NCBI RefSeq assembly: GCF_900103605.1
Contig: NZ_FNHY01000002.1
Span: 467,515 to 531,514, forward strand
Source of the DNA: Psychrobacillus sp. OK028
Lineage (GTDB): Bacteria > Bacillota > Bacilli > Bacillales_A > Planococcaceae
Length of the DNA: 64,000 bases
Direction: 5' to 3'
The notes below the pieces were generated by a model. That model searched no databases. It saw nothing but the letters and a program-made list of their open reading frames with translations, and had not been told where the DNA came from. A program made the position numbers and the translations under genes. Shown one piece after another: positions 42,972 to 52,141 of this stretch. The number at the start of each line of letters is the position of its first letter. Positions within the stretch are counted from its first letter, which is position 1.

Positions 42972-43016
42972 AAGGATACTATTGGCTAGCATATGCTACT
43001 TATAGTATCCTTTTTT
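42972..43016 (+). terminator. Terminator of the cbi operon
   Basis: AAGGATACTAT (42972-42982) pairs with ATAGTATCCTT (43002-43012), followed by TTTT. Confidence 0.85.
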
Positions 43017-43189
43017 GACTTACTAATTTATTTCCAATTTCATTTTTTTATATACTACTTGATTTGATATTATCTTATTCTACTAACAAGAATATTGAAT
43101 TTAACTGAATGCTCTAAGAAATAGAGGATTCAGTTATTGCTTTATGGAAGTACAAGTAGAAAGAATAGAAACACCTAGGAGGGATTACA

Positions 43190-43705
43190 ATTTTTAATAA
43201 GGTAATAGAAGCACAGCAAGTTCAAGTAGATATTAGGATAAATTACAGAGAAGCAATAAGAGCTATTATATTTCAAAAAAATAATATTCTTTTAGTTCGT
43301 TCGAACAAGGGGGATTATAAATTTCCTGGCGGAGGGGTCGAAGGGAACGAAAGTCATTCGGAGTGTCTCATTCGTGAATTGGCAGAAGAAACTGGGTATA
43401 TTAACTGTAGTATTAAAGATAAGCTAGGATCAGTTATTGAAAAGAAATTAGACGAATTTGACAATAACGCTCTATTCCAAATGACTTCACACTACTATCT
43501 TTGTGAATTAATAAATGATGAAAGAATCGCCCAACAATTAGATAATTACGAGTTGGCACAGGAATTTACACCAGAATGGGTTTCCATTAATGATGCAATT
43601 GGTCAAAATGAAAAAGTTATGAATAGTTTAGGTAGTGAAAAGAACAGTTGGATAAAACGCGAAATCTTTGTATTAAAGGAACTCAAAAATAAATTAAGAT
43701 TATAG
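43190..43705 (+). CDS. NUDIX hydrolase with apparent ATT start
   Basis: The 171-residue protein has a perfect Nudix box, GGVEGNESHSECLIRELAEE continuing into TG, so it should hydrolyse a nucleoside diphosphate derivative. The frame is open from upstream of 43190, yet the first ATG, GTG or TTG downstream is at 43379, inside the box, and would destroy it. AGGAGGG (43177-43183) stands six bases before ATT 43190, followed by FNKVIEAQQVQVDIRINYRE. So translation probably begins at an ATT codon, or a former ATG was mutated. A good hairpin terminator follows. Confidence 0.75.
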   Translation: MFNKVIEAQQVQVDIRINYREAIRAIIFQKNNILLVRSNKGDYKFPGGGVEGNESHSECLIRELAEETGYINCSIKDKLGSVIEKKLDEFDNNALFQMTSHYYLCELINDERIAQQLDNYELAQEFTPEWVSINDAIGQNEKVMNSLGSEKNSWIKREIFVLKELKNKLRL

Positions 43706-43727
43706 CTAAAAAAATAAAATTAAAATG

Positions 43728-43760
43728 GAACTTCCGGAAAATGGAAGTTCTTTATTTTTG
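43728..43760 (+). terminator. Terminator after the NUDIX gene
   Basis: GAACTTCC (43728-43735) pairs with GGAAGTTC (43743-43750), followed by TTTATTTTTG. Confidence 0.75.
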
Positions 43761-43843
43761 TCTTTAAACAATCAACAAATAACTTTAAAGTAACAAAGAT
43801 TAATTATTTATAATAATCTTTGTATAACGTTATTAAATTAAGT

Positions 43844-43872
43844 TTGACAATAGTTGTTATTACATGTTTAAT
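43844..43872 (+). promoter_or_regulatory. Candidate sigma-A promoter of the chemoreceptor gene
   Basis: TTGACA (43844-43849) and TTTAAT (43867-43872) are 17 bases apart, with TG just before the -10. Confidence 0.5.
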
Positions 43873-43970
43873 AGAAACTAGATAATAATCTGGTTCTTAA
43901 TTAATAAATGATAGGTAAAGAAATAATCTACATGGATTAATAGAAATTGATAAATGGGGAATAGACAAAT

Positions 43971-44879
43971 ATGATAACAGCAAATAATCATGTAACGGAC
44001 GAGCTTGTAATCAATGCCATTAAAAATAATTTAGCCATAATAAGGTTTGATGTGAATCGGAAAGTCGCATATGTGAATGATTTATTTGCGCAAACTTTAC
44101 ATTATTCTTTAGAAGATATGTATGGAAAGAACCATGAAGAGTTTTGCTTTCCTGCTTTTGTGAAGAGTCCAGCATACGAAAGATTTTGGCGGAATTTACT
44201 TTCTGGAAAAAGTTTTCAAGATAAAGTGGAGAGAATGGATGCTTCAGGAAATATCGTTTGGTTGGAAGCTACTTATATGCCTATTTTTGCAGAAGGAACA
44301 AGTAAAGTCATTGGGGTTTTGAAAATAGCGACTGATATCACTAATCGTCAAAATTCCATTGTACAAGTAGCAGATGATTTGAAACAAATGTCAGCAGAGT
44401 TATTCAATCGCTCAGAAACTGGAATTACAAGAAGTGAAGAATTGGGAGATACTATTAAGCGAATTGCTAAAGATTCGCAGGAAAATGTAGAAAACTTGGT
44501 CAGATTACATAATCAGACTGATTCCATTAAAGGAATTGTCAAGACGATTCGACAAATTGCCTCTCAAACCAATTTGTTAGCCTTAAATGCTGCTATTGAA
44601 GCTGCAAGAGCAGGTGAATATGGTCGTGGGTTTGAAGTAGTAGCAAAGGAAGTAAGAAAACTTTCTGTTCAAGTAGAGCTTTCTATTTCTGAAGTTAAAG
44701 ATAATATTGAAGGCATTGTACAAGAAATTGAGCAAGTGACCGAGAATATTACTCGTGTATCTCAAAACGTAGAGGAAACACATCAACAAACTCTTGTAGC
44801 CATACAAGATTTCGCGGAAATTTCTTCGTCAGCTGAAGCACTGGATGAACGAGCTCATAATTTTAAAGAGATCATTTAA
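43971..44879 (+). CDS. Soluble chemoreceptor: PAS plus MCP signalling domain
   Basis: The 302-residue protein has an N-terminal PAS domain (about 12-125, with [14 protein letters not shown] at its end) and a short MCP coiled-coil domain whose hairpin tip [20 protein letters not shown] is fully conserved. There are no membrane helices, so it is a cytosolic receptor of the YfmS/HemAT size class and would signal to CheA/CheW. The PAS ligand (often heme or flavin) is unknown. The methylation helices are short. Single-gene unit. Confidence 0.88.
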   Translation: MITANNHVTDELVINAIKNNLAIIRFDVNRKVAYVNDLFAQTLHYSLEDMYGKNHEEFCFPAFVKSPAYERFWRNLLSGKSFQDKVERMDASGNIVWLEATYMPIFAEGTSKVIGVLKIATDITNRQNSIVQVADDLKQMSAELFNRSETGITRSEELGDTIKRIAKDSQENVENLVRLHNQTDSIKGIVKTIRQIASQTNLLALNAAIEAARAGEYGRGFEVVAKEVRKLSVQVELSISEVKDNIEGIVQEIEQVTENITRVSQNVEETHQQTLVAIQDFAEISSSAEALDERAHNFKEII

Positions 44880-45208
44880 AAGAGCAACTTCGTTTAAATA
44901 TTCTAAACAAATAGAGTCAAAACAGCCCTCTAGACCTGATTCCAGTATGTAAACTGGACTTAGGTCTTTTCATTTTCCTCTTTTTTATGTGAGTGAGTTG
45001 TATAGTTCACTCTGAGTTTGGTTAGATAATTCTGAACGGTTGGAAATATGCTAGAAAATGTATTGCATTCGGTGGTTGTCTGACTGAGGCTCAAGCTTCA
45101 TATTACTTCATAGAATAATAGATGACATAGGATGTATTTTATTAGAAGGAGAAAGGTATGTAAAAAGAGAATTGTTTATTATATCAGAATTTGGAAGGAG
45201 TTTTAAAA
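44880..45208. other. Intergenic region, 329 bases
   Basis: Apart from the terminator hairpin at 44931-44972 I see nothing coding. AGAAGGAG near 45147 is followed by ATG TAA, an empty start suggestive of a lost gene. Confidence 0.4.
44931..44972 (+). terminator. Terminator after the chemoreceptor gene
   Basis: TAGACCT..CCAGT pairs with ACTGG..AGGTCT with a small internal bulge, followed by TTTTCATTTT. Confidence 0.65.
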
Positions 45209-45628
45209 ATGAGCGAAAAATTATTGAGGGTTGGAACTTCTTATATTCCAGTGTCAAATGTAGAACTCTCATCTGAATGGTATGTAAAAAAATTAGGTGC
45301 AGATTTATCTTATAAAGATGAAGACAAAGCGATTTTGAACCTTGCAAACCAAAGTATTTTTCTTGTGAAGTCAATTGAAAGACAAACCTCAAATTTCATT
45401 GATATTTATGGTGTAGAACGTTTTTCTCTAACTTTTGAAGTAAATGGGTTAAATGCTTTAGAAACTCTACATAAAGATTTTGTAGAAAATGAGATAAGAG
45501 TTGAAGAAATTGAAAACAGAGGACATACTGGAATGAATTTTGTTTTTTATGATATAGATGGTAACAAATTCGATGTATGGAGTGAACTTAGTCCAGTTTT
45601 TAAAGAAAAATATTTAATGTCCAAATAA
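45209..45628 (+). CDS. Glyoxalase/VOC-family protein
   Basis: The 139-residue protein has the beta-alpha-beta-beta-beta layout of a single VOC module pair: GTSYIPVSNVELSSEWYVKK at the start, then FLVKSIERQ, and NFVFYDIDGNKFDVWSE near the end with the final metal-side acidic residue. Members are dioxygenases, isomerases or fosfomycin-type resistance enzymes; this one is closest to the generic glyoxalase group. ATG 45209 follows AAGGAG; the upstream ATG 45191 includes that site. Confidence 0.8.
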   Translation: MSEKLLRVGTSYIPVSNVELSSEWYVKKLGADLSYKDEDKAILNLANQSIFLVKSIERQTSNFIDIYGVERFSLTFEVNGLNALETLHKDFVENEIRVEEIENRGHTGMNFVFYDIDGNKFDVWSELSPVFKEKYLMSK

Positions 45629-45683
45629 CCAAGAATAATCTTTTTGCTAATGAAATAAATACTTCATGAAGAAATAGATCATT

Positions 45684-45719
45684 TTTTTTGAACTAAAGCT
45701 GAGTTAAGTCAAAGAAGGA
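45684..45719 (+). repeat. Partial SR element (3' half)
   Basis: TTTTTTTTGAACTAAAGCTG followed by AGTTAAGTCAAAGAAGG matches the internal and 3' arms. Confidence 0.45.
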
Positions 45720-45796
45720 ATAATTAGGGGAATACGGAATATATAAGTGGCTATCATTCCTCAACATTGAGGGGAGTCATGGAAGGAGAAGTCCAA

Positions 45797-46380
45797 TTGA
45801 AAAGTAATATTCCTCTATTTGTATTTCTATCTTCATTATTATTAATAACTAGCTGTACGTCTAGTAATTCGGCAGAAACAGATGTAACAAAAAAGGAGAA
45901 TGTAACGAGTATAGTAGATGAGAAAGTGCCAAATATTGCTGACACAGAAGTAGAGTTTTCTTATTTAACCGACTTCTCGGAAGAAGAATTGAAGTCATAT
46001 AACAATTTACTGAGGAATATGATACAAAATACTTGAATGGCTTTTCACCAGAAAAGATTATACTAATATACATTCATTCAGCAGTTATCGATGATATAGA
46101 AGCAATCTATTCGTTGGCTTATATTGATGGTGGGTTACCTGATTTCAATACTTTTAAAGAAAAATATTATAAAAATCTTAACATATCCAACTACGAAATC
46201 TACGAAATAGCCTTAGATTTCAGATATTATGATTCAATCAAAGTAAAACAAGAAGATAGTAATGGCTTATTAGTCGAATTAATGGTTAGCTACGGAAAGT
46301 TTACAGCTTCCACCTTAATGGAATTAAAAAAAGAAAATGATATTTGGAAAATTGTTTTACCAAACTCCTTCAAAAAGTGA
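45797..46380 (+). pseudogene. Lipoprotein gene split by a frameshift
   Basis: TTG 45797, eight bases after AAGGAG, opens a lipoprotein (FVFLSSLLLITSC, lipidated cysteine near residue 19) that runs into TGA at 46036. The adjacent frame encodes its continuation: TEEYDTKYLNGFSPEKIILI from about 46008, then 100 more residues ending in a beta-rich WKIVLP tail at 46380. Joined, the product is about 194 residues. The second frame has its own ATG at 46033 but no ribosome site. So this is one gene disrupted near 46005, unless it is a sequencing error or a programmed frameshift. Confidence 0.6.
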
Positions 46381-46410
46381 GTTTTTTGAAGGGACTAAGT
46401 CTTTTTTTTA
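46367..46410 (+). terminator. Terminator at the end of the split lipoprotein gene
   Basis: CCTTCAAAAA (46367-46376) pairs with TTTTTGAAGG (46383-46392); a run of eight T follows at 46402. Confidence 0.65.
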
Positions 46411-46440
46411 TTGAACTAGCGCAGCAGGTTAGTTCAATAA
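46408..46440 (+). repeat. Partial SR element (3' half)
   Basis: TTATTGAACTAGCGCAGCAG then GTTAGTTCAATAA forms a perfect inverted repeat with TTATTGAACTA and TAGTTCAATAA as arms. It is the 3' half of the SR element directly after a T-run. Confidence 0.6.
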
Positions 46441-46522
46441 AAGATTGCCATAGGAAGGAATTCCATTTGTTAAAAGAGAATTGTAATACAAGGGGTTATT
46501 AAAGTCGTTGGGGGGGACATTG

Positions 46523-46966
46523 GTGGAATGTAAAAAGGTTAAAAAAATCTTTAGAGTTGTGGGTATAAAAGGTGGTGGAGCTTTTGATAATTTTGGTGCC
46601 GAAGTTCCAACACTTGCTCAACATTTTATCACTCGTATAGACGAAGTTAAAAATCATTCGGGTACTGAAATAGCCCTTTTCGAACCTAAAAAGGATGGTA
46701 ACCATCTGAAAGGTCACTATTACGTTGGAATTATTGTAAATGAGACTCTAAAACAAGTTCCAGATGGGATGGACTATATCGAAACTGATCAATCCTATGT
46801 CACGACTAGAAGTAATATACTTAATATCGATCATCTACATGACCAATTATTAAAATGGGCAGATGATCAGGGTTATATAAGGGATTTAGATTCTTACATT
46901 ATTGAGACCTATCATCCAGTAGAAGATGGTGAAGAAGTAGAGATTTATTTACCAATCCATCTTTAA
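46523..46966 (+). CDS. GyrI-like/effector-binding domain protein
   Basis: The roughly 147-residue single-domain protein begins with IFRVVGIKGGGAFDNFGAEV and contains HLKGHYYVGIIVNETLKQVP, the fold pattern of AraC-type effector-binding (GyrI-like, Cass2-like) domains. Free-standing versions bind small cationic molecules or inhibit gyrase in E. coli (GyrI/SbmC). Here the ligand is unknown. GTG 46523 lies five bases after a GGGGGGGA run; TTG 46520 is possible. Confidence 0.7.
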   Translation: MECKKVKKIFRVVGIKGGGAFDNFGAEVPTLAQHFITRIDEVKNHSGTEIALFEPKKDGNHLKGHYYVGIIVNETLKQVPDGMDYIETDQSYVTTRSNILNIDHLHDQLLKWADDQGYIRDLDSYIIETYHPVEDGEEVEIYLPIHL

Positions 46967-47128
46967 AATTCCACTTGAAAGTTTTCATAAGGATAGTATA
47001 CAAAAGAGTAGAATTGTTAAAATCAGTTAAATTATATATTGTGTGTTGAAAAGAAGAGTAGTTACGAACAGATTGTTTCAGAGAGCTCTTTAGAAGCCTT
47101 TCTGAAATTAGTAAAGGGGATGTAGTTA

Positions 47129-47569
47129 ATGACGGAGGTTTTTTTAAAAGTCGAAAACGTACTTGAAAATTACAAAACAGCAGTTTACGAAAAGGATGTT
47201 GAAAAATTCTTATCTATGTATGCTCCTGATATTCATATTTATGATTGCTGGGGAAATTGGGAGTGCAAGGGTATTTCTTCATGGAAGGAAAATGTGATCG
47301 AATGGTTTAATGGATTGAATGAGGATGGTGTTTTAGTTAAAGTTGATATTAATGATCTGGTAGTGGAAGAAAATTCATATCTCGCATTTGTTCATTGTGC
47401 TGTAACATTTGCTGGCCACAAAGAAGAATCCGGTGAAAAACTTCGTCAAATGACAAATCGGTTCACATTTGGAATAAAAAAAGTGAATGAATCTTGGCTC
47501 ATAGCTCATGAACATTCATCCCTACCTATAGATATGGAAACTGGTAAGGGAATTTTTAACTTGAAGTAA
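47129..47569 (+). CDS. SnoaL/NTF2-like protein (DUF4440 type)
   Basis: The 146-residue protein has the cone-shaped NTF2-like pattern: LENYKTAVYEKDVEKFLSMY near the start, then DIHIYDCWGNWECKGISSW, and a beta-rich second half ending in WLIAHEHSSLPID. Such small domains act as isomerases, cyclases or ligand binders. No catalytic pair is certain. ATG 47129 follows AAAGGGGATG. Confidence 0.75.
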   Translation: MTEVFLKVENVLENYKTAVYEKDVEKFLSMYAPDIHIYDCWGNWECKGISSWKENVIEWFNGLNEDGVLVKVDINDLVVEENSYLAFVHCAVTFAGHKEESGEKLRQMTNRFTFGIKKVNESWLIAHEHSSLPIDMETGKGIFNLK

Positions 47570-47627
47570 AAAATATACTATTTTAATTCGAGATCAAGGG
47601 GTTGCTGCTGCAATTCCTTTTTTCAAA

Positions 47628-47658
47628 TTGAAATTAAGCAGTAGTTTAGTTTAAGAAA
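47628..47658 (+). repeat. Partial SR element (3' half)
   Basis: TTGAAATTAAGCAGTAGTTT then AGTTTAAGAA follows the internal arm/3' arm order with several changes. Confidence 0.4.
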
Positions 47659-47689
47659 AAGAGACAAAAAGTAGTGAGGGGAGATTATT

Positions 47690-48121
47690 ATGTTAGTAGT
47701 AAGACCATTAGAAGACATAGATTATGAATTGATAAAGGAAGCAGAAAAAGTTATTGAAAAGAACTATAGATACGAACGACATCACATTGGTTCGGCGGTA
47801 AGGACGAAAACGGGAAAGATATACTCAGCAGTACATGTTGAAGCGAATGTAGGAAGAATTACAGTATGTGGCGAAGCAATTGCTATTGGTAAGTCTATAT
47901 CTGAGGGAGACCATGAATTTGAAACGATTGTTGCAGTTGCTCACCCTCATCCGCACGAGGATATAGAAAAATGTTGGGTAGTTGCACCATGTGGTATGTG
48001 TCGGGAGTTAATAAGTGATTATGGGAAGGATACTGATGTAATCATTTCTTATAAAGGTAAGCTAGTAAAGTGTAATGTAATGCAATTATTACCAGAAAAA
48101 TATACAAGTGACCCTGAATGA
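47690..48121 (+). CDS. Cytidine deaminase-like enzyme
   Basis: The 143-residue protein has a cytidine-deaminase fold with the zinc site split as VCGEAIAIG (catalytic Glu) and PCGMCREL (two Cys). The first motif reads CGE rather than the usual CAE or HAE. It resembles short deaminases of the cytidine/blasticidin S deaminase group. The likely reaction is hydrolytic deamination of a cytosine nucleoside; a nucleoside-antibiotic substrate is possible. ATG 47690 follows GAGGGGAG. Confidence 0.8.
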   Translation: MLVVRPLEDIDYELIKEAEKVIEKNYRYERHHIGSAVRTKTGKIYSAVHVEANVGRITVCGEAIAIGKSISEGDHEFETIVAVAHPHPHEDIEKCWVVAPCGMCRELISDYGKDTDVIISYKGKLVKCNVMQLLPEKYTSDPE

Positions 48122-48345
48122 CCTTACCTTCTTAAGCTGGTGAGTTATTTGAAGAAGGCGTACAGAGGGGACACGGCAGATTACTTAAATAAGGGGGTGT
48201 TGTTTTGAATTTGGTGTTTATCATTATTTTGGTTTAATGGGAGATGCCGAGTAAAAAGGAATTTTCCCTTTCTAATGCTATAGGAGTCAGTTAATATATA
48301 ATTAGAATAATTTTATAATATAGGGGGAAGCGAAAGCGCGTTTAT
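48122..48345 (+). promoter_or_regulatory. Leader of the mut operon
   Basis: A possible -10 TATAAT lies at 48314-48319 with a poor -35 (TTAATA, 48291-48296; 17-base spacer). AAGGGGGTG at 48191 precedes a TTG with a ten-codon frame (48205-48237), an apparent gene remnant. No cobalamin riboswitch was recognised. Confidence 0.4.
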
Positions 48346-49995
48346 ATGACATTAGATAAAATGAGACAAACGACTTTTAACAAAGCAACATTGGATCAAT
48401 GGGAACAAGTAGCCCTCAAATCCTTAAAAGGGAAAACTTTGGAGTCACTAAACACGAAAACCTTAGAAGAGATTATTTTGAAACCGCTTTATTCTATAGA
48501 AGATATGGCAAATATTCCTGCATCGCAAACCACGATTATTCGAAAATCGAAAAAATCATCTGAATGGTTAATCGCTCAAATGGCTGAAGGATCTACTAGT
48601 GAAGCAATACTTAAAGAAATAAAAGATTCACTTTCAAAAGGAAATGATGTTGTTCATTATAAGGTAGAAAAAGAACATACTTGGAGTGCTGAACAAATAG
48701 AAGAGTTATCAACGCTATTAAGTGACCACACTGCTATATTAGATGTTACGAATAACCCAACTTTTTTAACTTACTTCACAGACCTTCAAGGTTTAGTAAA
48801 AGGGGCAGAGGGTTTAGAGCTACCTAATGCTAGAACGTATTTCTTGAATGGTACTTGCATCCATCAAGCTGGAGGGGACGCTATTAGTGAACTAGCAAGT
48901 GTACTGGTACAAGCGGATGCGTTTGCACAAAAAACTAGCGCAGAGAATCTTGTTAAAAAAGCTTTTGTTCAATTTTCGATTGAAAGCAATTTCTTTATGG
49001 AAATAGCGAAAATTCGTGCCTTTCGTATTCTATGGCAAGCTTTCGGTCAAGCATATGGAAATCCTGACATACCTGCAATCCCTATACATACAGAAACTTC
49101 GTTGCGATCATACTCCGTATTAGATGCAAATGTTAATATTTTGCGTGCGGGTAATAGTGCATTAGCAGCCGTTCTTGGTGGAGCGGATAGCTTGACGACG
49201 TACCCATATGATTATTTAACCGGGGCTACACCAACATCCAAAAGAATTGCTAGAAATATGCAGCTCGTCCTAAAAGAAGAAACACATACTCAGCGTGTTG
49301 TCGATGCAGCAGGAGGTTCTTACTATATAGACACCTTGACGAATCAGCTAGTCGAAAAAACGTGGAAATACTTTTTAACACTTATGAAAGAAGAAAGTCC
49401 AGTGGATAGACAAGCATTACTTTTAGAACGAGCAGCAGCAAAGTGGAACGAACAGATCCATGCATTCTCTATTCGAAAAAAATCTTTAATCGGAACTAAC
49501 AATTATGCAAATCCAGATGACGTGAATAGTGTCTCTATTAAACAAACTGAATATAAACGACTTGCAGAACCTTTTGAACAATTAAGAAAATCTTTTGAGG
49601 ATAGTCCATTAAACACTGCTATAATTCCTTACGGGATTTTAAAGGAATATAAAGCTCGTATGGATTTTGTTAAAGGCTATTTAATCGCATTAGGGATTTC
49701 ACCAATAGTAGCACCGGAAAACTTAAAACCATTCGAACTACAAAAATGGATAAATGAACAGAATATCGATTATATAGTATTCGTTGGTAACGATGAACAA
49801 ACAGCTGGTTTAGTTCCAGCGTTATTAAATGAAAATTTGTCGGTACCAATGGATGTTGCAGGAAAATTTGAGGAGTATGAAGACTGGTTAGATTCAGGAT
49901 TATCTGGAAGTATCTATGCTGGACAATCACTTCTTGAAAAAGGGCAGCAACTACTATCCCTTGCTAAAAAGGAGGATTTAAATGACAACGCCTAA
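48346..49995 (+). CDS. mutA: Methylmalonyl-CoA mutase small subunit
   Basis: The 549-residue protein is the non-catalytic partner of the heterodimeric mutase. It has a TIM-barrel-like half with [20 protein letters not shown] near residues 225-245 and [11 protein letters not shown] near 322, and a C-terminal flavodoxin-like half that lacks the cobalamin His motif. It supports MutB in interconverting L-methylmalonyl-CoA and succinyl-CoA. ATG 48346 is used, with AGGGGGAAG 16 bases upstream, a long spacing. The last 14 bases overlap mutB. Confidence 0.9.
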   Translation: MTLDKMRQTTFNKATLDQWEQVALKSLKGKTLESLNTKTLEEIILKPLYSIEDMANIPASQTTIIRKSKKSSEWLIAQMAEGSTSEAILKEIKDSLSKGNDVVHYKVEKEHTWSAEQIEELSTLLSDHTAILDVTNNPTFLTYFTDLQGLVKGAEGLELPNARTYFLNGTCIHQAGGDAISELASVLVQADAFAQKTSAENLVKKAFVQFSIESNFFMEIAKIRAFRILWQAFGQAYGNPDIPAIPIHTETSLRSYSVLDANVNILRAGNSALAAVLGGADSLTTYPYDYLTGATPTSKRIARNMQLVLKEETHTQRVVDAAGGSYYIDTLTNQLVEKTWKYFLTLMKEESPVDRQALLLERAAAKWNEQIHAFSIRKKSLIGTNNYANPDDVNSVSIKQTEYKRLAEPFEQLRKSFEDSPLNTAIIPYGILKEYKARMDFVKGYLIALGISPIVAPENLKPFELQKWINEQNIDYIVFVGNDEQTAGLVPALLNENLSVPMDVAGKFEEYEDWLDSGLSGSIYAGQSLLEKGQQLLSLAKKEDLNDNA

Positions 49996-52141
49996 TTACG
50001 AAAAAGTATCCATTAAAGAAGTTTTATCAAAAGAGCCACATACAAAAATACCTGCAGGAGATTCTTTTCTAACGAATGAAGGAATTGCATTAAAACCTGT
50101 ATATAACGAAGAAGACACGAAGGAATTTTCTCATTTAAACGATCTACCAGGTATCGCACCGAATACAAGGGGCCCATATCCTACGATGTATGTTGCAAAA
50201 CCTTGGACAGTACGTCAGTATGCAGGATTTTCAACTGCAGAAGAAAGTAATGCTTTTTATAGAAGAAATTTAGCGATGGGACAAAAAGGATTATCCGTTG
50301 CATTTGATCTTGCAACACATCGTGGCTACGACTCAGATCACGAGCGTGTTACAGGTGATGTAGGAAAAGCAGGAGTGGCTATAGATTCGGTGGAGGATAT
50401 GAAGATTTTATTTGACGGGATTCCGTTAGATCAAATGTCTGTTTCGATGACGATGAACGGTGCAGTGTTACCGATCTTGGCGTTTTATATTGTGACAGCT
50501 GAAGAGCAAGGAGTAGCTCCGGAGCAGTTAGCTGGAACGATACAAAATGATATTTTAAAGGAATATATGGTTCGTAATACGTATATTTACACGCCAGAAA
50601 TGTCGATGAAAATTATTGCAGATATATTTGCTTATACAGCTCAAAAAATGCCGAAATTTAACTCCATCTCGATATCTGGTTACCATATGCAAGAAGCAGG
50701 AGCAACTGCTGATATAGAGTTAGCCTATACGTTAGCTGATGGACTAGAATATGTCCGAACAGGGCTAGCAGCAGGGATAGATATTGATGCTTTTGCGCCA
50801 AGACTCTCATTTTTCTGGGCAATCGGAATGAATTATTTTATGGAAATAGCAAAAATGCGTGCTGCTCGGAGAATATGGGCTCAAATGATGCAAAGCTTTG
50901 ATCCAAAAAATCCTAAATCTCTCGCACTCCGCACACATTCACAAACGTCTGGGTGGAGTTTAACGGAGCAGGATCCATTTAATAACGTTACAAGAACGTT
51001 AGTAGAGGCAAATGCTGCTGCAATGGGTCATACCCAATCCCTTCACACGAATGCATTAGATGAAGCAATCGCCTTGCCGACAGATTTCTCTGCTAGAATC
51101 GCTAGAAATACTCAACTATTCTTGCAAGAAGAAACTAATATGACGAAAGTAATCGATCCTTGGGGCGGGTCATACTATGTCGAAACACTAACACATGAAT
51201 TAATGGAAAAAGCATGGACCTTAATAGAAGAAATTGAAGCACTTGGTGGTATGGCGAAAGCGATTGAAACAGGACTACCTAAAATGAAGATTGAAGAAGC
51301 TGCTGCTAAAAAACAAGCACAAATTGATTCCTCTAAAGAAGTAATCATCGGGGTGAACAAATATCGTTTAGAGCAAGAAGATGCTATTGATATTTTAAAT
51401 ATTGATAATTCAGTCGTTCGTCAAAAACAGATGGAACGTTTAGAAAAGGTAAAAGCTAACCGTGATGAGAAAGCTGTACAAAAAGCGTTAAATGATTTAA
51501 CGGATGCAGCAAGAAATGGTGAAACCAATCTGTTAGAAGCTGCTGTAAAAGCTGCTAAAGTAAGAGCAACTATTGGTGAAATATCAGATGCTATAGAAGT
51601 GGTAGCTGGAAGACATAAGGCGGTGATTCGTTCTGTGAGTGGTGTATATAGTGCAAACTTTAATGATGCAGAAGAGATTGCTGCAGTGAAACAAATGGCA
51701 GAGGACTTCCGTGAAAACGAAGGTCGCCGTCCACGTATTTTAATCGCTAAGATGGGTCAAGATGGGCATGATCGCGGGGCTAAGGTTATTGCAACTGCAT
51801 TTGCCGATCTAGGATTTGACGTAGATATTAGTCCACTTTTCCAAACACCTGCAGAAACAGCGCTTCAAGCAGTAGAGAATGATGTTCACGTTGTCGGAGT
51901 GAGTTCATTAGCTGCTGGACATATGACATTAGTTCCTTCATTGAAAGAGGAATTAGCTAAGCTTGGTAGAGAGGATATATTGATAGTTGTTGGTGGTGTT
52001 ATACCTGCGCAGGATTATGCTTTCTTACGTGAAAATGGTGCTTCTGCTATTTTCGGACCAGGAACAGTTATTCCTGTAGCTGCACAAAAAGTTATTGAAG
52101 AGATTTATAAGCGTCTTGGTTATGAGGAAGTGGAAGGCTAA
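49982..52141 (+). CDS. mutB: Methylmalonyl-CoA mutase large (catalytic) subunit
   Basis: The 719-residue catalytic subunit has a barrel domain with [20 protein letters not shown] (substrate-binding tunnel), and a C-terminal cobalamin domain with the DxHxxG motif at Asp594-Gly599 (QDGHDRG, His596 binds cobalt base-off). It rearranges L-methylmalonyl-CoA to succinyl-CoA using adenosylcobalamin. Start ATG 49982 follows AAGGAGG inside mutA. It shares one base with meaB (TAATG), so the three genes are translationally coupled. Confidence 0.95.
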   Translation: MTTPNYEKVSIKEVLSKEPHTKIPAGDSFLTNEGIALKPVYNEEDTKEFSHLNDLPGIAPNTRGPYPTMYVAKPWTVRQYAGFSTAEESNAFYRRNLAMGQKGLSVAFDLATHRGYDSDHERVTGDVGKAGVAIDSVEDMKILFDGIPLDQMSVSMTMNGAVLPILAFYIVTAEEQGVAPEQLAGTIQNDILKEYMVRNTYIYTPEMSMKIIADIFAYTAQKMPKFNSISISGYHMQEAGATADIELAYTLADGLEYVRTGLAAGIDIDAFAPRLSFFWAIGMNYFMEIAKMRAARRIWAQMMQSFDPKNPKSLALRTHSQTSGWSLTEQDPFNNVTRTLVEANAAAMGHTQSLHTNALDEAIALPTDFSARIARNTQLFLQEETNMTKVIDPWGGSYYVETLTHELMEKAWTLIEEIEALGGMAKAIETGLPKMKIEEAAAKKQAQIDSSKEVIIGVNKYRLEQEDAIDILNIDNSVVRQKQMERLEKVKANRDEKAVQKALNDLTDAARNGETNLLEAAVKAAKVRATIGEISDAIEVVAGRHKAVIRSVSGVYSANFNDAEEIAAVKQMAEDFRENEGRRPRILIAKMGQDGHDRGAKVIATAFADLGFDVDISPLFQTPAETALQAVENDVHVVGVSSLAAGHMTLVPSLKEELAKLGREDILIVVGGVIPAQDYAFLRENGASAIFGPGTVIPVAAQKVIEEIYKRLGYEEVEG

